Below, in pieces: positions 60,801 through 64,000 of a stretch of 64,000 nt of DNA. The notes under the pieces were generated by a model. That model was given only the letters and a program-made list of their open reading frames with translations, was not told the DNA's origin and searched no databases. A program made the translations under genes and the position numbers. Origin of the DNA: Bolinopsis microptera (taxonomy: Eukaryota > Ctenophora > Tentaculata > Lobata > Bolinopsidae); NCBI RefSeq assembly GCF_026151205.1, contig NC_087076.1, positions 19,769,919-19,833,918 of the forward strand, in the 5' to 3' direction. Numbering within the stretch: the stretch's first letter is position 1; the number at the start of each line of letters is the position of its first letter.

Positions 60801-63800
60801 AGCTCCAGAAGGACCGGATGAAGGTCCAGCACCTCCAGCAGCAGAAACAACAAATACGACGTGCACTGATCCACCAAATGCAACTAGGACACTTCCTGGA
60901 TTGCTTGGGTTTGGTGAGATGGCAGCTCCAGAGACGATAACAGTGGCACCACTAGGTAGAGTTACACTGTAAGAACCTCCGGCGGAAATGAGGATTCCGT
61001 TGAACATGAATCCACCAGCACCTCCAGCACCACAAGCAGCGCCAGCACCTCCTGCACCAGAGTCATACATACCTGCTCCAGCGCCTCCAGCACCTCCGGA
61101 GTAAATATCAATGTCGATAGAGGGACCAACTCCTGCACCAGAACCAGCACCGTATTGTCCAGCACCACCAGCACCAGGACCGTACAGTCCACCGGCACCA
61201 CCAGATGGTGAAATAAGTCCAGCTCCAGAAGGACCGGATGAAGGTCCAGCACCTCCAGCAGCAGAAACAACAAATACGACGTGCACTGATCCACCATATG
61301 CAACTAGGACACTTCCTGGATTGCTTGGGTTTGGTGAGATGGCAGCTCCAGAGACGATAACAGTGGCACCACTAGGTAGAGTTACACTGTAAGAACCTCC
61401 GGCGGAAATGAGGATTCCGTTGAACATGAATCCACCAGCACCTCCGGCACCACCAGCAGCGCCAGCACCTCCTGCACCAGAGCCATACATACCTGCTCCA
61501 GCACCTCCAGCACCTCCGGAGTAAATATCAATGTCGATAGAGGGACCAACTCCTGCACCAGAACCAGCACCGTATTGACCGGCACCTCCAGCACCACCAG
61601 CACCAGGACCGTACAGTCCACCGGCACCACCAGATGGTGAAATAAGTCCAGCTCCAGAAGGACCGGATGAAGGTCCAGCACCTCCAGCAGCAGAAACAAC
61701 AAATACGACGTGCACTGATCCACCATATGCAACTAGGACACTTCCTGGATTGCTTGGGTTTGGTGAGATGGCAGCTCCAGAGACGATAACAGTGGCACCA
61801 CTAGGTAGAGTTACACTGTAAGAACCTCCGGCGGAAATGAGGATTCCGTTGAACATGAATCCACCAGCACCTCCGGCACCACCAGCAGCGCCAGCACCTC
61901 CTGCACCAGAGCCATACATACCTGCTCCAGCGCCTCCAGCACCTCCGGAGTAAATATCAATGTCGATAGAGGGACCAACTCCTGCACCAGAACCAGCACC
62001 GTATTGACCGGCACCTCCAGCACCACCAGCACCAGGACCGTACAGTCCACCGGCACCACCAGATGGTGAAATAAGTCCAGCTCCAGAAGGACCGGATGAA
62101 GGTCCAGCACCTCCAGCAGCAGAAACAACAAATACGACGTGCACTGATCCACCATATGCAACTAGGACACTTCCTGGATTGCTTGGGTTTGGTGAGATGG
62201 CAGCTCCAGAGACGATAACAGTGGCACCACTAGGTAGAGTTACACTGTAAGAACCTCCGGCCTGAATGCGGATTCCGTTGAAATTGAAGCCAGCACCACC
62301 TGCAGTAGGAGCTGCACCTCCAGCAGCACCAGCACCTCCTGCACCAGAGCCATACATACCTGCTCCAGCGCCTCCAGCACCTCCGGAGTAAATATCAATG
62401 TCGATAGAGGGACCAACTCCTGCACCAGAACCAGCACCGTATTGACCGGCACCTCCAGCACCACCAGCACCAGGACCGTATAGTCCACCGGCACCTCCAG
62501 ATGGTGAAATAAGTCCAGCTCCAGAAGGACCGGATGAAGGTCCAGCACCTCCAGCAGCAGAAACAACAAATACGACGTGCACTGATCCACCATATGCAAC
62601 TAGGACACTTCCTGGATTGCTTGGGTTTGGTGAGATGGCAGCTCCAGAGACGATAACAGTGGCACCACTAGGAAGAGTTACACTGTAAGAACCTCCGGCG
62701 GAAATGAGGATTCCGTTGAACATGAATCCACCACCTGGTACACCATGATGTCCTCCTAGATTAGATGGACTACCTGGTACACCATGACGTACTTCTGGAC
62801 CAGATGGACTACCTGGTACACCATGACGTCCTCCTGGACCAGATGGACTACCTGGTACACCATGACGTTCTCCTGGACCAGATGAACTACCCGGGAATCC
62901 TGGTCTACCTCCTGGACCAGATGGACTACCTGGTACACCATGACGTCTGACTGGACCAGATGGACTACCTGGTACACCATGACGTCCTCCTGGACCGGAT
63001 GGACTACCCGGGAATCCTGGTTGTCTCCCTGGACTGGCTGGCCCTCGTGGCACTCCTGCTTGAGATCCAGGGAAAGTACCCGGAGACCCTGGGGATCCAG
63101 GGAAACCACCCGGAGACCCTGGGGATCCAGGAATTCCTCCTGGAGACCCTGGAGATCCAGGAATTCCACCTGGAGATCTGGGAGATCCTGGGCCAAGTTT
63201 TGGTTGTACAAGTTGTAAACTGGACACTGGATACGAAGATCCTCTGAATGTAACTATTACAGTTGATGGGTTGCTTGGGTTTTGAGCAATAGCAGATCCC
63301 GGTACAACAGGAGAACTTCCAGTCGGCAGTTTGACAAGATATCTGAGGTCAGGCTGGATGATAATTCCATTAAAGTTGAAAGCAGGACTCGGGAACAAGA
63401 TTCTAGATCCAGAAAGAGAAGCTCGTGATTGTCTACGGGCCAGGGGCTTGTTCTTTCCATTTGGGAAGAGGATCAGTGCCACCTGCAAATAGATGTTTAA
63501 ATGTTTTCTGGCATGTTTAAACAAACTTCTTATAATAGGAACAAGCTTCAAGATCCCGTAAGTGTTATAATTGAATTAACACTATTTCAGAATATGAGTA
63601 TGACGTAGAAATTTCGATACGTTATTCAGCTATTTATTTCCATCAGAATTTGTCTTCACTGAGTCTATTCAGAAACAATCAGAAATTTGAATGGCAGAAA
63701 TAACATTGAATGCAAAGGTTTTGTGTTACATTAACGTGTTAAATAATGTGTTATATTATTATTAACGATAACAAGGAGAAATGCTCACATTAATGACTGA

Positions 63801-63907
63801 TTTATACTCTCGTTTAAGGACACCATTGCTCGAGAAGACGGAAGTAGCTGGGATAGCAGTGTAGTTGCTCAAATCAATTCCTGCTTGAATCGCGGGGGCC
63901 CCGAGAC
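45767..63907 (-). CDS. Giant Gly/Ala-rich repetitive structural protein (5'-partial, 6 exons)
   Basis: Gene-level entry. Exons in transcript order: 63907-63789, 63482-48828, 46886-46767, 46579-46475, 46266-46117, 45889-45767 (stop). All have AG/GT borders; every intron after the first exon is phase 0. About 5,090 codons are in the window. Order of the protein: a short unique part; one divergent NFNGIIIQ module; a collagen-like Gly/Pro/Ser region; 31 near-identical 143-residue modules; a GPYGPTSA-type region; an acidic Ser/Asp stretch; and a unique, partly basic C-terminus. The modules combine a beta-rich segment with Gly-Ala linkers. No enzyme motif is visible. The composition suggests a secreted silk-like, matrix or capsule protein, but I do not recognise the family and the N-terminus, with any signal peptide, is outside the window. 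Confidence 0.82.
46117..46266 (-). CDS. Giant protein, exon with two cysteines
   Basis: 50 codons, acceptor tcccag, donor gtcaat. It encodes SVPSGANLVAIPADGCLPRG and CSIGGNQ. The donor at CAG/gtcaat keeps phase 0; an alternative gtaacc 9 bases earlier would break the frame with the next exon. Confidence 0.75.
46475..46579 (-). CDS. Giant protein, small exon
   Basis: 35 codons, acceptor tgttag, donor gtattt. It reads VNIKGNSAVIPGRYFRNRAA and SVKINGQRIK, a short beta-like segment. Phase 0 at both ends. Confidence 0.78.
46767..46886 (-). CDS. Giant protein, exon after the minisatellite intron
   Basis: 40 codons, acceptor atttcag, donor gtttat. It reads DKRPIVVIPASMMNRPSRRP and then CNISGTPVYPDRFYQ. 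Phase 0. It joins the giant exon across an intron filled with an 11-bp repeat. Confidence 0.78.
46931..48640. repeat. 11-bp minisatellite, about 155 copies
   Basis: Unit ACAGTGCTACC, almost without variation; a few changed units lie near 48421 and 48555, and the array decays after 48,637. It fills most of the 1.94-kb intron 46887-48827. Because 11 is not a multiple of 3 and the unit has no stop in any forward frame, all three plus-strand frames are open for more than 560 codons. These are artefacts. Confidence 0.97.
48828..63482 (-). CDS. Giant exon (14,655 bp) of the repetitive structural protein
   Basis: 4,885 codons without interruption. Acceptor atttgcag at 63483 on the minus strand, donor AAG/gtgacc at 48827; the open frame continues 23 codons upstream and 32 downstream but these are intronic. 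It starts VALILFPNGKNKPLARRQ. It holds the divergent module (about 63,250-63,400), the collagen-like region (62,740-63,195), the module array (about 49,490-62,720), the GPYGP region (about 49,090-49,490) and SSSSGDSSSDDGDS (about 48,980). Module copies are almost identical even at third codon positions. Exons this long are rare in intron-rich animal genes and usually mark silk, mucin or titin-type proteins. Confidence 0.88.
49090..49490 (-). repeat. GPYGPTSA-type short repeat region
   Basis: Within the giant exon, repeats of about 8 residues (GPYGPTSA, GPYGPVSA, GPYGPTFA), some extended to 13 by GPASA. Proline-glycine turns of this kind resemble elastomeric silk motifs. Copies differ more than the 143-residue modules do. 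Confidence 0.85.
49490..62720 (-). repeat. 429-bp coding repeat (143-residue module), about 31 copies
   Basis: Each unit encodes FMFNGILISAGGSYSVTLPS, the core ATVIVSGAAISPNPSNPGSV, LVAYGGSVHVVFVVSA, and then a Gly/Ala/Ser/Tyr linker with SIDIDIYSGG. Module starts recur every 429 bp (49799, 50228 and so on up to 62240). Two 438-bp and two 420-bp units differ by whole GGA triplets. Differences concentrate in units near both ends of the array. Confidence 0.95.
62740..63195 (-). repeat. Collagen-like Gly/Pro/Ser minisatellite region
   Basis: Two coding minisatellites: a 30-bp unit encoding GSPGSPGGIP-type decapeptides (63,070-63,195) and a 39-bp unit encoding RHGVPGSPSGPGG-type 13-mers (62,740-63,030). 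Gly-X-Y triplets occur, but an extra Gly or two breaks the register in each unit, so it is not a standard collagen helix. Confidence 0.85.
63789..63907 (-). CDS. Giant protein, upstream exon
   Basis: 119 bp, acceptor tttcag, donor gtgagc. In the only open frame (entry phase 1) it reads LGAPAIQAGIDLSNYTAIPA and then VFSSNGVLKREYKSVIN, joining the giant exon in phase 0. Earlier exons are outside the window. Confidence 0.72.
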
Positions 63908-64000
63908 CTGAAAATCGAGATGTAAAATAAAATGTCTAAGATTTGTTTCGTCTAGAGGGTCATCAAAATACTAAGATATATCATAGACCACAGTCGCACT

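Noticed and set aside
49232-62599. Series of 113-119-codon minus-strand frames starting MHMVDQCTSYL
   Set aside because: Alternative-frame shadows of the 429-bp coding repeat. The main frame is continuous across all units and joins flanking exons in phase.

Overview
The window looks like nuclear DNA of an early-branching invertebrate, most likely a cnidarian. The evidence is an AT-rich, intron-rich layout with GT-AG introns, animal-only gene families (a TTLL polyglutamylase, a class A GPCR, a PIM-like kinase), and a mixture of LINE, pogo, hAT, piggyBac-like and MULE-like elements. I cannot name the species. There are no operons, and I saw no tRNA or rRNA genes.

Left part (1-23,000): a plus-strand gene for a TTLL6/TTLL13-type tubulin polyglutamylase, missing its 5' end. 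I could join thirteen exons (1513-22966) in one open frame with matching splice phases. A single-exon GPCR gene (8269-9642, minus strand) lies inside its intron 7. Its introns also hold a small MITE with TAA duplications (7047-7189), a hAT MITE with a perfect 8-bp duplication (9905-10292), and a 2.7-kb TTAA-flanked foldback element (15264-17940) with evenly spaced GGGTC..GACCC palindromes.

Middle part (23,000-43,050): a mobile-element and satellite zone. A decayed L1/Tx1-like LINE is split by an RTE-like 3' end with a 10-bp target duplication. Then comes a 16-kb array of a 366-bp satellite that is itself an old dimer. The array has been invaded by a pogo-like element (29855-30718) and by an ORF1-only LINE. 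That LINE has since been amplified to three copies together with the satellite, and two of the copies carry a nested MULE-like element.

Right part (43,050-64,000): an intronless PIM-like kinase gene (44549-45394, plus) with a clear TATA box. It is convergent with a very large minus-strand gene (45767 to beyond 63907). That gene has a 14,655-bp exon encoding about 31 near-identical 143-residue Gly/Ala-rich modules. The modules are flanked by a collagen-like Gly/Pro region on the N-terminal side and a GPYGP-type region on the C-terminal side, followed by four small C-terminal exons. It reads as a giant silk-like or matrix protein of unknown family and is the best candidate here for something undescribed. 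One of its introns is mostly an 11-bp minisatellite of about 155 copies.
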